Position numbers and translations under genes: made by a program. The notes below the pieces were generated by a model. That model searched no databases, had not been told where the DNA came from, and worked only from the letters and a program-made list of their open reading frames with translations. Below are positions 20,812-32,888 of a DNA stretch of 64,000 nt, piece after piece; the stretch's first letter is position 1; each line of letters starts with the position of its first letter. Source of the DNA: Lindgomyces ingoldianus (Eukaryota > Ascomycota > Dothideomycetes > Pleosporales > Lindgomycetaceae); the NCBI RefSeq assembly GCF_010093535.1, contig NW_022985163.1:1150294-1214293 (forward strand), read 5' to 3'.

Positions 20812-21820
20812 TCACCATCCAAATCTACCACGCCCTGAGATCCTGATCCGGCCATACTGATCTTGCGTCACCTCCTCCCCTCTCCTAACCAAATAGCTTT
20901 TATTTGCTCGTTCAAGATCCATGCCCCCCTCCCTCCCCCAAATCCTCTCCATCTCCTCTCTCGTCTTAGTCTTCGGCTTCCCCTCCCGAACCCTGATCTT
21001 CTCGAAATATACATACGCGCCATAGTAGACGGATGAAGTATTTCCAGAATCAGGCCCCTTTTTGGACCGGAAGTCGTTGAGCTGCTTGGATTGAATTTTC
21101 TTGGGCGTTTTGTGGTATTGGGCGGCGATGTCACGGAGGAATTGCGCGGCTGTGACGGCCGGTTTTTGGAGGTGGGCATTTATTTTGCGGCGGACTTCGT
21201 CACATGTGTCTGAATTGGAGTGATCGAATTAGCTCAGGTCCTTGTTAGTACGTGACTTGGTATGGTTTGAAAATTCATGGAAAATTCATGGAACTAATAA
21301 TTCCAGGTATTGGATACGTACCATACACTTCAACTTTATCTTGTTCTTCACCCTCGAGGATAATACCCGAGATATCAACCCTGTTTGTGGCCGCTGCGGC
21401 GGCAGTTTTCACCTTCTTCGGCAACTTGATACCCCTCAACTCGCGCTTTCTGAAGAACTGATATGCGTTGAGATACACATTGCTTCCCCTGCCCTTGAGC
21501 GGACCGTTCTGGCCCATGAAGTCACTGTATGACTTGCTGGTTACGTTGATTGCCTTCTGAAATTCGCCAACTCTCATTTCGCCGCTGTCGATGAAAGCAC
21601 GGATCTTGCGGCTGCAATGGGATGGATTAGGGCAAGTTCCATGGCGAATGTAATGATATGGCGATTATGGGGATGGTGGGTGGAGAGTGGAGGGTGAAAA
21701 GGCAAGGAATCATGCATACCGCACGGCATCACAACTGTCCTTCATAGGCCTGTTCTCAATCTCGTACTGGAGATCGCTGTCGTCCCATTCGACATACTGA
21801 TCAGATTTGCGTTTCGACAT
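20812..21820 (-). CDS. Conserved fungal protein, probably DUF7726 family
   Basis: Three exons on the minus strand, 21720-21820, 21322-21611 and 20812-21209, joined by GTATGC...CAG and GTACGT...CAG introns with phases that match exactly. The product is 262 aa. It starts MSKRKSDQYVEWDDSD and contains two related helical blocks: KIRAFIDSGEMRVGEFQKAI...YSDFMGQNG (about residues 36-65) and EVRRKINAHLQKPAVTAAQFLRDI (exon 3). Each is followed by a segment ending in an aromatic/basic stretch (VYLNAYQFFRKRELRG, VYYGAYVYFEKIRVREG). The internal duplication of the domain is visible by eye. The function is unknown; the domain name is from memory of fungal homologs. Confidence 0.75.
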
Positions 21821-22417
21821 TGTTTGTGGGTATCCCTGGGTGGCTAATTGAGATGGGAAAGGTAAGGGGAGGTGTTGAGAGGTGTTGGGAGGAGTGAGAA
21901 GGGGAGGGCTGATAAAAGCTCGGGTTGATCTGTGGTGGAACAAGTGTGATGAGCTGCGCATGGCTCCGTTGTTGGTCTGAGCATTGGCTGCTCACACGGT
22001 CTCACGTGAGAATTTTCTTAGCGCGATAGGGTCTTGAACGTCTTTATCGTGCACTGGTATCTGCTCTCGATGCTGATATGTTCCATAAGTTGAACATTTA
22101 TGATCAATCGAGAGGAGGTTAATAGAAGGCTGCGTTTCTGTCATGACCCGGAAGTCCTTCTATGTTCTGTTGAACGTGTTGATAGGAGCCACTAAAATCG
22201 ACACGAACAAAAACACCGGCCCTATCCGTAGAGAATGTGCCGATATGGTTCTATTGCCTATCCTCTGTGAAGCTGAGCAGGCTTATTCCATACGCGTAAG
22301 TGTGCAACCCGTACAGATGCTGAAACGAAAGGTCCCCAAAACGCCAATGATGTTGCCGTATGCTATGACCCTATTGCTATACCCAAGCTCACGTAATTGC
22401 TTCAACTCGTATGTCCC
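21821..22417. other. Intergenic, no gene seen
   Basis: About 600 bp upstream of the DUF7726-like gene and downstream of the MIM2 stop. The first 150 bp carry CT/GA-rich promoter-like sequence for the minus-strand gene. An open plus-strand frame that starts at 22143 runs antisense across MIM2 and is not credible. Confidence 0.5.
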
Positions 22418-22820
22418 TTACAATGAGGCCACGGCCTCGATGGCTCCTGCGCCTTTGAACAGCTTCGGACTGGTGACGACGATTTGGATAGGGTATTTCC
22501 ATTCCATGAACTTGGCCCAGCCTAAGCGCGAGTTAGCAACTAGGCCTCCACCTAGGGCTGGCGCCTCCATGGCTGCAGTATTGCTCACCCCAATAGGCGC
22601 ATTTTCTCCCAAAGTATTTCCCTACGTACGGCACTACCACCATGGTTAGCAGCAGTTCGAGCTGCTGCAACGATTCTCGCCACTCGCGCTCGGCGTCTGA
22701 TACGTATTCATCGTCGGATACAGACGAAGCTGTAGACGAGGAGGGGAGCGAATCGATGTCGTCGGCATCTGAGGAGCTGGCTGCGGGCTCGATGAAGGAT
22801 TCGCTATTGGTCATGAACAT
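22418..22820 (-). CDS. MIM2: Mitochondrial import protein 2 (MIM complex subunit)
   Basis: Two exons, 22589-22820 and 22418-22521, joined through a GTGAGC...TTAG intron in correct phase, encode 111 aa. The N-terminal half is acidic and Ser-rich, ending EYVSDAEREWRESLQQLE. It runs into a single hydrophobic segment LLLTMVVVPYVGKYFGRKCAYW, followed by GWAKFMEWKYPIQIVV. This architecture (acidic tail, W-SLxQLE, one membrane span, GKxxGR, WxKFMEW) is that of fungal Mim2. Mim2 works with Mim1 in the outer mitochondrial membrane to insert alpha-helical outer-membrane proteins. The gene is small and spliced, so automated annotation can miss it. It is divergent from eIF2-beta. Confidence 0.85.
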
Positions 22821-23133
22821 GGCGGAATGGCGGAAGATAGGGGCACGAGCGGAGCTACTGAGAGAGCATGGATGCGACGAGATATTAGAGATGAAGTTGC
22901 GCGATGGTCCAGGACATGCACGTGATGATTGAAATCTTGGCGTCGCGGCGGCGTTCGACTCACATCCTGGGGCAAATCCACGTCCCGCAATTCTTCACTT
23001 TCACCACAACCACGACCACAACCACACCCACACTACCGCCAACCCCAGGCCTTGAAGAGCGGCTCGACAATAAAATTCAGATTCTGCACCCACATCGCTT
23101 TAGAGAGAGTTCAGTCCCCCCAGGATCGCAATC
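22821..23133. promoter_or_regulatory. Compact bidirectional promoter, MIM2 (-) / eIF2-beta (+)
   Basis: 313 bp separate the two divergent start codons. It contains a CCACAACCACGAC-type CA/CC-rich tract at 22995-23040. A shared promoter for a mitochondrial import factor and a translation initiation factor is plausible but only inferred. Confidence 0.5.
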
Positions 23134-24253
23134 ATGGCTGAGATCGACCCTCCAACCGAGCGCAAGCCCCGCAAGTCCGTCGCGTTCAGTGAAGGTGCAA
23201 CCGTCGTCGACTCGGATGGCCAGGTCACCGAGTCCACAGATATGAACGGTGGGAAGAACAGTGCTGAGTCGCACGCAGCTGGTAGGTTATTCACAGATGG
23301 CGGTTTCTCTGGTCAGGACGCCCAGACCATCTGCCGTTTGGAGAATGCGAGCTGACAAGTTCAGTGGCAGGCGACGCTGACAAGGACATCGATGAAGTCA
23401 CAGATATGTTCAAGGACCTCGCCAAGAAGAAAAAGAAAAAGAGCAAGGCGAAGGAGGGCGATGAGGAGCCTGTGGTAGTAGATGGCGAGTTCGACCCGTC
23501 TGCGCTGAAGAAGAAGAAGAAGAAGAAGGTTCCAAAGGTATGTCTTCCACTTTATTGTTACTAGGGACTAGCACTAACACCCTTAGACTGACGCAGACGA
23601 GTTTGAAGCCAAGCTTGCCGAAGCTGTAGGTGACAAGGCCGATGGCGAGGCTACTGTCGAGCCCGTTGAGGAAGGCGACATGATGAAGGGTACCGGCATC
23701 TGGCAGCACGACGCTACGCAACCCATTAGCTATAATCTTCTGCTGAACCGCTTCTTTACCCTGCTACACTCGCAGCATCCCGACCTTGCCTCTTCTGGAT
23801 CCAAGAGCTACAAGATTCCTCCGCCGCAGTGTCTGCGTGAAGGCAACAAGAAGGCACGTAGCCTTTCACCCTATCATTATGACTACCTGCTAAATTTCCT
23901 GATAGACCATTTTCGCCAACATTTCCGAGATTTGCAAACGCATGAAGCGAACCGACGAGCACGTGACACAATTCTTGTTTGCTGAATTGGGTACCTCTGG
24001 CTCTGTCGACGGTAGCCGCCGTCTGGTCATCAAGGGTCGTTTCCAGCAGAAGCAGATTGAGAACGTCTTGCGCCGGTACATCCTTGAATACGTAACATGC
24101 AAGACGTGCCGATCGCCCGACACGGAGCTAAACAAGGGAGAGAATCGGTTATACTTTGTCACTTGCAATAGTTGTGGATCTCGGCGGTCCGTCACGGCTA
24201 TCAAGACGGGGTTCTCTGCGCAGGTTGGCAAGAGGAGGAGGCAGCAAGGTTAA
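23134..24253 (+). CDS. SUI3: Translation initiation factor eIF2 subunit beta
   Basis: Four exons, 23134-23281, 23365-23537, 23587-23853 and 23906-24253, give 311 aa. eIF2-beta is part of the eIF2 GTPase complex that brings Met-tRNAi to the 40S subunit. Two polylysine K-boxes are visible ([13 protein letters not shown] and [12 protein letters not shown]), followed by the core [19 protein letters not shown] and [24 protein letters not shown]-terminal zinc ribbon (CKTC...CNSC) precedes [17 protein letters not shown]. Intron 1 has tandem acceptors (TTCAG and TGGCAG), so the product may contain or lack Val-Ala. Intron 3 starts with GC (AAG|GCACGT), the only way to keep KK|TIFANIS in frame. Confidence 0.95.
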
Positions 24254-24921
24254 GCTGTTGGTTCCGGATGCTCTTATGGACTTTTCCCGACGAGACTGTC
24301 TCGCGCGTGCAATATGGCGAAGAGCTGCGTGTTTGAAGACGTCATGCACGGTGGGTCGATAGATTGATGGTGGACGAAGCAGGGGGGATAAAAATGGGTA
24401 TGAGGTTGAATGCATTCACCGATCCATGGCCGACTTGATGGGCACTGGTCTGTAAATTAGACGCGGCAGGCCTACCAATGGACAAGCACTTGTCTATCTT
24501 CATATCTACACTTGGCCTTAAGGGCGACGACATTATCAAGCTAGTGGCGCTGGACCATGGTGGTTTTAGCTAGCACCTGGGATATCGAGTCTCAACCTTG
24601 ATGCGACGTTCAAAACGCACCTCCAAGGCCAGCGCTAACACCAGCTTCACTATTCATGGCGAGATGCTGTGCTTACCTGCCGTGCATCATTGTTGCATGG
24701 CTTGGCACCATCCACGGCGGGACACAGGCATCTGATTCGGCGCTTAGCTGCCCCGCTTAGCACCAGCTCTTTAAAATCGAGGCTGAGCAGCTTCCACGGC
24801 GCCCTCGTTCTGAGTACATATCTGCTGACGCTTGTCTGTGGTTCGTGTACCGCTCGCCTTTCTTTCAATACCTTGAAGCATCGACCCAGACTCATCGAGT
24901 AGTCCTCCTCCAGCAGCTGCC
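24254..24921. other. Intergenic, promoter of the AIM24-family gene
   Basis: About 670 bp without a supported gene. Short frames are open on both strands but carry no motif. Confidence 0.5.
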
Positions 24922-26268
24922 ATGTCTGGGTTCCAAGGAAGCCCTCCCCCGCAGGGCAACTACTACCCGCGTGAGCTCTTAATAGAGAGAGGCCAGAAGA
25001 GACATGCAGCAACTAACTCGCTCCAGCACCCCCCGAGAAAGCTCAGTATCCTACAGACCAACCCCAAGGACAACCGCCGCCGCCGCCGCCGCCGCAGCAG
25101 CAGCAGCAGCAGCAGCAGTACTTTGCCCCTCCGGGCGGGAACTACCCCCCGCCGCCTACCGCAAGCCCCTCCGCTCAACACTACCCTCCCCCACCTCAGC
25201 AGCAGCAGTACGGTGCTCCCCCCGACCAACAGCATGCTTATCCTCCTCCGGGCGGTGCCGCACCTCCTCTCCCTCAACACCCACAGCAACACCAACCCAT
25301 GTCTCCTGGCTATGGCGCACCTTCGCCTTCACCGCACCCGGGAATGTCCTCGCAACAGGTAGCGCCCCAGCAACCCCAGTTTGCTGGCGCGGGAAGCACA
25401 CAGGCAGACGATGTGGGGACCTTCAATGGAGGGAGCTACAGGGTCAGCCACAGGGATACCAATACTATCTTAACGATCCAGTTGGCCATTGGATGTCCCT
25501 TAACTGTGAAGCCTGGTAATGTGTTCTGATAATGCCTCTGAACCTTATTGCTGATGGATTAACACAGGCGCCATGATTGCCATGTCTCCAACCATCACGC
25601 TCAAAGGGCAAGTAAAATTTTCCCTCAAAAAGGTTCTGGTTGGCGGCGACATGTCCAAGTCACACTACACGGGCCCTGGAGAGCTGCTTCTTGCACCTCC
25701 TGCCCTTGGCGATATAACCATTATCAAGCTAGGAGGGCAAGAGCAGTGGTCGGTGGGCAAAGACGCCTTTTTGGCGTGCACCCAGGGCATTGTGACCGAG
25801 TATAAGAGCCAGGGTCTTGGAAAGGCCATGTTCTCGGGTGAAGGGTTGTTTGTATACAAGATTAGCGGACAGGGTATTATGTGGGTCACCAGTTTTGGCG
25901 CCATCATCCGGAAAGATGTAAGTTGATATATTCAAAACTTCCCGAAGAGCCTCGGCAGAGCCAGCGTTGGGATTGCGGAGGCTAACGCAAATGCAGCTCC
26001 AAAAAGATGAGAAATACATCATCGATAATGGACACCTTGTAGCCTGGAATTGCAAATATGTACTCGAGCGTGTAGCGAGCGGTGGTATCATCTCCAACAT
26101 GTCGTCTGGCGAAGGCTTGGTGTGCAAGTTTACTGGTATGCGATTCCTTTATCAACTTCCACTTTCATACTAACAATCTTTACAGGCCCTGGAACCGTTT
26201 TCATGCAAACCCGCAACCCGCAAGCCTTCTCGCAATGGCTCACGGCGAATGCTGCCCCAGGGATGTAA
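24922..26268 (+). CDS. AIM24-family (DUF124) protein with P/Q-rich N-terminus
   Basis: Five exons, 24922-24970, 25027-25515, 25568-25917, 25997-26135 and 26186-26268, give 369 aa with all phases consistent. The last intron has a perfect TACTAAC branch site. Residues 1 to about 150 are a Pro/Gln/Tyr-rich disordered region with repeated YPPP, PPGG and poly-Q units. From about residue 160 an AIM24-type beta-sandwich domain follows ([65 protein letters not shown]), ending [11 protein letters not shown]. Family members affect mitochondrial inner-membrane organisation in yeast. This cytosolic-looking P/Q-rich version lacks an obvious presequence, so its site of action is open. Confidence 0.88.
25074..25118 (+). 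repeat. CCG and CAG trinucleotide runs in coding sequence
   Basis: Seven CCG codons (about 25074-25094) are followed directly by eight CAG/Gln triplets (about 25095-25118) inside exon 2 of the AIM24-family gene. They encode a Pro run followed by a Gln run. Such tracts are prone to length change. Confidence 0.85.
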
Positions 26269-29200
26269 TTCGAGTGCTTATCTGAGCTTGAATTTGTCTA
26301 AAATGGTGGTCTGACACTGATTCTTCTGGAAATGATGATGTTAGGAAGAGATTGGTTGCGGTTATGGGCGAACTAGTATTCTTTCATCGGGAGATAGGGC
26401 TATTCACGAAAGTCATATTTTGAAAGCGCGGAGTTGGTGTTCAATATCTCTACTTCGCAATAGGTGAAAATGGAATAGTTAGTCCTTTCTGCAAGCTCAT
26501 TGTCTTTTATCAAGGATTCATGCTGAGTTTTGCGACTACGGAACAGAAATTACTGTGGTGGTGGTAGTTTCGTCACTGTATTGTACGGAATGAGATGCAG
26601 AAGGGTGTGCGATCACTTGGCAGACCTGGGTGACTGCGCCAGCCTTTGTTACCCCTTGGTCTCAATGTAGGAACTAATCTACTAAAGGCAATCTTAAATG
26701 TTTGAATACGAGGCACTCAATTCTAACACTGGTATATCTTAGATAGTATGTTAACCTTACACTGACAAGTCTCACAATATAGTACGTGCGAGCGATGGCT
26801 AGCGTGAGACGCAATGGCAAAGTTATTCTCTTCCTTTAGCCTTGGGTTGTGGAGGCTCTAGGGGTGGAGCTTCTACGTAATAGTTAATGATTCTTCTTAA
26901 TTAGTTCGTTTAGTGCTGACGGCACGAATGAGGCTTGTTTCCTCGGTCCCTCACTTAATCATTTCTCATCTAAGGCCTCAAATCCTTGAACCCTTCACTG
27001 CACACATTTCTGCTTTTATATAGTCTACCTCAAAGATCTTTACACTAAAATTGTGTGTTACAACATGGCTACTCCATTCTATATCAAAGCTGCTCTCCTA
27101 AAATCTTGCAACATCTCGGTCTTAAACCCAGATACACCCCTCCAAGACTTCCTACCTCGCTGGTCCTCCTCTGCGGTCTCTATCCTCTACACCATTGTCA
27201 AGCCAGCCACAGAATCCGACATCCTTCCATCGTCACATACGCTGTATCCCAAAAGCTAAAATCATCCCCGCAAACGGTTGGTATGCTTCACTCGTCCCCA
27301 TCACCTCAGGCTCTATATACCTCGACATAAACTGCTTTAAAGCCGTGAGTCTAGACGCAGAGGATCATGGGGCGGAGATAGGAGGGGGTGGTGTCTCGGG
27401 GGATGTCCTCTAAGCACTAGTGATAAGAATTGCTATACATTGACACAGAATTTAAATCCTATGTATGGTTGGTGAATTTCTAGGTGGGCTATCGCATGGA
27501 TTAAATGCGCTTCATGGTTGGTATCGATCATGCTGCAAGAATCCGCATGGTTCAGCTCTCGTCACTAGAGGGCTCAGACAGAGAAATGAGGCTGGGAATG
27601 TTGGAACCCAGTCCGGAGTCGGCAGGAAGAGAGGAGGAGCTGTTCAATGTACTGTGTGGAACGGGGCATGGGATGGAGTTATGACTTCAATTACACTGAA
27701 AGTATGGCCTATATCTAGCCTGAAGATGACAGATAACAAGATATGGAGCCGACGACTAATTTTCACGGGCTCCGCCATCGGCGCCAGCTCCAAGCGCTCC
27801 TATGATTCTTCTCGGGTTGACGTATTTCGGGTTAACTGAAGAGCTTTAAGGTCAGACAAAGAGTTTGAATGCAGTATGACCAAGGTGGTAAGACCATGCA
27901 GTCTTCGGAATACGTCTACGCCTGGCAACATAATTCTGGAAAGAGTAAAAGCCGGAAAACATCTCGCGTGTCCCACCTCCGCGCAGTGATACTAGTGGAT
28001 ATTAAGGGCTTAATAGGCACATTCCAGATATGACATCTTAACTTGATTTGAACAGTAAGTTCTTATTTTATTGAAATCTCGCCTTCTATAAAGACTATGG
28101 TCCGAGATAGCTCGCAGTTCAAACAAGTTTGCGAAGTTCTAAGATATTTGTTTGATGCATCATGCCGGATATCGGAGAAGAGCGAGTGGAGGGGAGTCAC
28201 ACGATGCTGAGTGTGATAGACGCAGCTTCGACTTCAGCATCGCCCCATCGTATTTGTGAGACCTAAGCCACCAGGGGCCTTTGTGCTAAACGTGGTAGTG
28301 AAGCGACAGCCTGAATTCAAGTTGCATATTGTGACGAATCTCGTCACACGAGCAGTCAGTATGCCACAGCAAAGGTCAAGATGCAACCCATTTGGGAAGG
28401 GCGAATTCGTGCTTGGAAAGACTACCAGGAGCAGGGTCAGGTGCCAAAGTCGAGAGGTACAAGATCCGGGTGTCATTTTGACTCGGGACATATACGAACA
28501 TCCACTGTGGAAAATTCCATCTCGGCTTAAAAATGGCTTCTCGGTTTGATGGGTTCGTATTCGGCTTGACTACACTCGTACTTCGCAAACATGAAAGCTA
28601 TCCTGCAAGATTTTAATCCCTGCAAACTCTTCCCTGCAATGGACACGTAGTGTTGAGCCTCCTAGCCCTAGTTTGCAACAATAGGCCTTCCACGGATACA
28701 ATCATAGGCTTGATTGCTTGAGCATCCATACGCATCCTTCAATGCGTCTCTTACGTATGGTCGAAGTAGTTCGGAAAGCTAAAGAACCTCCCGGCTTGGT
28801 AGCATCGAGCGACTTGGCAAGCCAAAAGGAGGGATCTAAAGGTAGGCTAATAGCAATCCAATGTCCAGCATGCAGTATGGTAGACTTGTGGCAATTTGGA
28901 TGAAGTATATAAAGAAGATGGTTGAACTCCAACGATGTTGCAACGGCGGAGACTTGCAGAGTGGCACGTCTTGGCGGCGCGACTGCCGAGTCCACGTGAC
29001 GGCTCTCGGCATTCCAGCTCGCATTGTTAAACATTCTGCCCTCCCCTTTTCTTGTCCAAATTTATGACCTTGGACCTTGCAATGCCCACCCACTATTGAG
29101 GACTCAATGCAGTACTCTGTTCCAGGTACAGACACCTCCCTATTTCAGCCTCGGCCTAGTGCTGGATCATCTGGTTCATGCGTGCAGATTGTGTTTAATA

Positions 29201-29678
29201 TGGCCGAAACAACACATCCAATCAGCATCACGTACTTTGGCGCATATCTACCTCCGTTCCTTTTCCTCCACGTCGCACTAAGCGTGGCGAGCCTCTCACA
29301 GCCGGCCACAGCCATCTGGACCTGCATCTGAGACGCTGACAGCAGATCCAAACCCTTGCACGGTGATCTCGGCATTGAAACGGCAGCCTGCAACACCGGT
29401 GCAGTGCGGTTGCTGGTTACTGGCGGAATCGTGCATGGTCACGCCTTCTCGAATGGGCCATGGTTGTTTATCTCAATATTCACCCACCCCGAAAACTATA
29501 TCATGGCCGTCGCTCCCAGCCGCCCTGCTGCTGCACCGCCCTTCTTTATTCAAGTAGGACGTGCTGAGCAAGGAGCTCGCGGCCAAGCGCTGAGACCTGT
29601 ACAGCTCTCCCTCGTTCCCTTCCATCTCAGTATTTCTTCTTTTAGGCTCCCATTGTCTGTTTATCACCACTCTTCACA
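26269..29678. other. Long gene-poor stretch (3.4 kb) with weak open frames
   Basis: No gene with recognisable motifs. The best candidate is at 27065-27413 (+): an ATG with good context opens MATPFYIKAALLKSCNI. A different frame of the same stretch reads IIPANGWYASLVPITSGSIYLDINCF to TAA 27411-27413. This suggests a small gene with an unrecognised intron, or one broken by a shift; no clean splice pair was found. A 124-codon frame at 27465 looks like chance. The last 300 bp precede the sedolisin gene and end in a pyrimidine-rich leader. Confidence 0.4.
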
Positions 29679-31638
29679 ATGAGGTACTCGACCTTGGTCG
29701 CGGGAGTGTTGTCCCTCGCGGGCGTCGCCACTTGCGCAACGACTTCCCATGTCGAGACTCTCGAGCCTATGGAGAACCTGCAGCACGTTCCTCAAGGCTG
29801 GAAAGAGGTTGGCGCTCCTGCGCAGACCCGCAGGTTGCACTTCCGCATTGCTGTCACTCAGGTGAGCATGTTTCATGCCAATTGAAGCCAATCGAGTGGC
29901 TTCACCACCCAATTGCTCCGCTGACGGCGGCACAGCCTAATCATGATCTATTTGAGCAGACCTTAATGGAAATTTCGACTCCACACCATCAACGATATGG
30001 TCAGCACTTGAAGCGCGACGAACTCAAAGCACTCATCAAACCGCGTGCTGAGTCAACTGATTCTGTGCTCAAGTGGCTGAAGGACTCAGGTATCTCATCT
30101 GACGACATCGTAGATGATGGTGAATGGGTCAACTTTGTGGCTCCTGTTTCAACAGCCGAAAAGATGATGGACACCACCTTCAAAACTTATCAGAGTCTTG
30201 TACGAAAGGAAGTCAAGAAAATTCGCGCTCTTAAATACTCGGTCCCTAAGGACATTCATGACCACATCGACATGATTCAACCGACAACGCGCTTTGGCCA
30301 GATCCGGCCGCAGATGAGCCAAATCATTGATAAGCAGGTCGTCGGTGTCGAGAAGGCTGTGAATGCCAGCTGCAACAACTACATCACCCCTCAATGTCTC
30401 AAGGAACTGTACAACTTTGCCGATTTCAAAGCTGATCCCAAGGTGCCCACACTCATTGGTGTGAATGGCTTCTTGGAAGAATATGCCCGATTCAAGGACT
30501 TTGCAGACTTCGCGAAGGCATTCGCTCCCTGGGCTGTTGGAAGCAACTTCACCTGGACATCTGTCAACGGTGTGTATCCTTGGACTTTATTGGTGACCAG
30601 TCACTAATAGTTCCCTTAGGTGGTATCCTAGATCAGCGAGCAACAAATGACAGCGTTGAAGCCAATTTGGATGTTCAGTACACTGCCGGTCTCGTTGCAC
30701 CCGCCATCAAGACGAACTACTACAGCACACCCGGCCGTGGAATGCTTGTCCCTGATCTTGACCAACCTTCTGAGGCGGACAACCAGAATGAACCCTATCT
30801 AGACTTATTTACCTACCTAGTTGGCCTCCCTGATGGCCAACTCCCCCAGGTTCTTACCACTTCGTATGGGGAAGATGAACAGAGCGTACCCGAGGAGTAC
30901 TCGAAAAAGGTTTGTGACATGATAGGCCAACTCGGTACCAGGGGCGTTTCCGTACTCTTCTCCAGCGGCGACACCGGCGTCGGCTCCGCCTGCCAGTCCA
31001 ATGACGGCAAGAACACTACCCGGTTCTTGCCCATCTTCCCGGCTTCCTGTCCGTATGTCACTTCAGTCGGCGGGACAACCAATGTTTCGCCCGAACAAGC
31101 CGTTTCTTTCTCCTCCGGTGGCTTTTCTGACCGCTGGCCGCGCCCTTCATACCAAGACGCTGCGGTCACTGATTACCTCAAGAAGCTTGGCAGTCGGTGG
31201 GAAGGTCTGTACAACCCCAATGGTCGTGGTTTCCCAGATGTTGCCGCACAGGGTACTCGCTACCGTGTCATCGATAAGGGCACGCAAATCTCAGTTGGTG
31301 GGACTAGCGCCTCTGCGCCAACTTTCGCTTCTATTGTTGGGTTGCTCAATAATGCTCGCATTTCAGCGGGCAAACCCGCTCTTGGTTTCTTGAACCCGTG
31401 GATCTACAGCCAGGGTTACAAGGGCTTGAACGATATCACAAAGGGCGGCTCCACAGGCTGCGTAGGAAGGAGCATATATTCCGGCCTAGCGGCACCATAC
31501 GTGCCGTATGCGTCCTGGAACGCGACCGAAGGATGGGATCCAGTAACGGGTTATGGCACGCCGGACTTTGGGAAGCTGTTGAAGATTTCTGAGTCTGGTA
31601 CCTATTCTGGGAGGAGGGGTCTCCATGGTCGGTTTTAA
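29679..31638 (+). CDS. Secreted tripeptidyl-peptidase of the sedolisin family (S53)
   Basis: Exons 29679-29861, 29936-30569 and 30620-31638 encode 611 aa. The N-terminus is a signal peptide ([19 protein letters not shown]). A Pro-kumamolisin-type propeptide follows ([14 protein letters not shown]...[10 protein letters not shown], about 60-190). The mature catalytic domain has the Glu/Asp pair in [10 protein letters not shown], the oxyanion Asp in FSSGDTGVG, and the nucleophile Ser in [10 protein letters not shown]. The calcium-site region is [13 protein letters not shown] near the C-terminus. Sedolisins remove tripeptides from protein N-termini at acidic pH outside the cell. Asn-rich glycosylation sites (NASC, NFTW, NDS, NTT) are present. 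A serine carboxypeptidase follows 1.25 kb downstream on the same strand. Confidence 0.95.
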
Positions 31639-32888
31639 GCGACGGTTTCCATTGTCAAGTATATTAATATGACCGTTTCAAGATTTGATAAATTTTTATT
31701 TTGGCTCGAATCGAGCTGCGGTAGTACCTCAGTTTTTGGATGAACGAAGTGACGCCGACACGGATTTTGGATGGTGGACAACAGTGCGCCACTGATGATC
31801 TCCGACACTTGCACGCCACAAGCGGGCGCTGGAGTAGCTTGGCGTTTCACGGAAACGATTTCGCTCCCCACTCAACCGCTAATTCCATCACCCTCATCAA
31901 ACTCATTCCTCGCATCATCATCCTGAAGCATCTCCAATCACAAATGAAAGAGCTGGAACACGTCCTTCCTATCGGTGCCCCGGGAATTTGCCACCCTGCG
32001 AAGTCATGCCAGACTTTCTAGGATCTCATTTTCTCGAGGTGGCCTTTCTGACTCTTCGTCCCTGTAGCTTCTCTGCAACAAGCTCCACGAACATACACGA
32101 CACAGCTGTTTGTTCGGAACACGGATCAAGCTTTCCCCAAAACTGCGGCTCGACGGGTGGGAGTGTGAAATTCGCCTTCGATATCCACACCAGCTCGGAT
32201 GAGATTTTGAAGACCGATTGGAGAGGAAGGTAGGCTTGAATTTAATGCAATTTCGAAATTGCTCTACACTTGCTCGGGAAGGTACAATTGCCGTCGCCCG
32301 TGCCCTTGCAGACCCTTGGCTTCGGGCAGCGCCGGAACTTTCCAGATGGCTTCCCCATGCTTGAAGCTGAAGCATCTTTCCGAGCACCCCGCGTTCCTTG
32401 CATTCATCCATGAGTCCCCTACCAACCGGTAGTTTCCCCTCTCCTGCTATCGCAGCTCTCTACCATCTCTTATAATGGAGTCGAACCTTAATGTCTCCTC
32501 AAGACAATTCCTCCATACGAGTGATGGATCTGAGGTTCAGCAGTGGGTTCCCCACAATGATGACCTGGTGGCTGGAACGCGGGGCGGCGATATGCTGTGC
32601 CTGCCTAATTTGGCATCGTATTGATGCCAATCTACTATCGACTATCATCGTCAGGGAATGCTCATAAACAGCCCGCGTCTCTTGAACGGGCTCGTGTGAC
32701 GTCGCCTTCCTCAGTCTTTCCTCTTGCGCGTCTTGTGATTCAATTGTACCCTACGATCCCTATTTCGAAGATCTTGAGCCTCTAGGGTATAACTGTAGAC
32801 TTAAAGGTGAAGTATATTCGCCACAGGAAGACCTAGCTTCTACTTGCATCGAGCTGGCCATTCTATATTATTTCATAGGCTCGACAGT
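31639..32888. other. Intergenic between two secreted protease genes
   Basis: 1.25 kb with no convincing gene; frames of up to 135 codons on the minus strand lack motifs. It holds the sedolisin 3' end and the carboxypeptidase promoter. Confidence 0.5.

Noticed and set aside
22143..22649. 168-codon plus-strand frame
   Set aside because: It lies antisense to the spliced MIM2 gene, which explains the open frame; it shows no motifs of its own.
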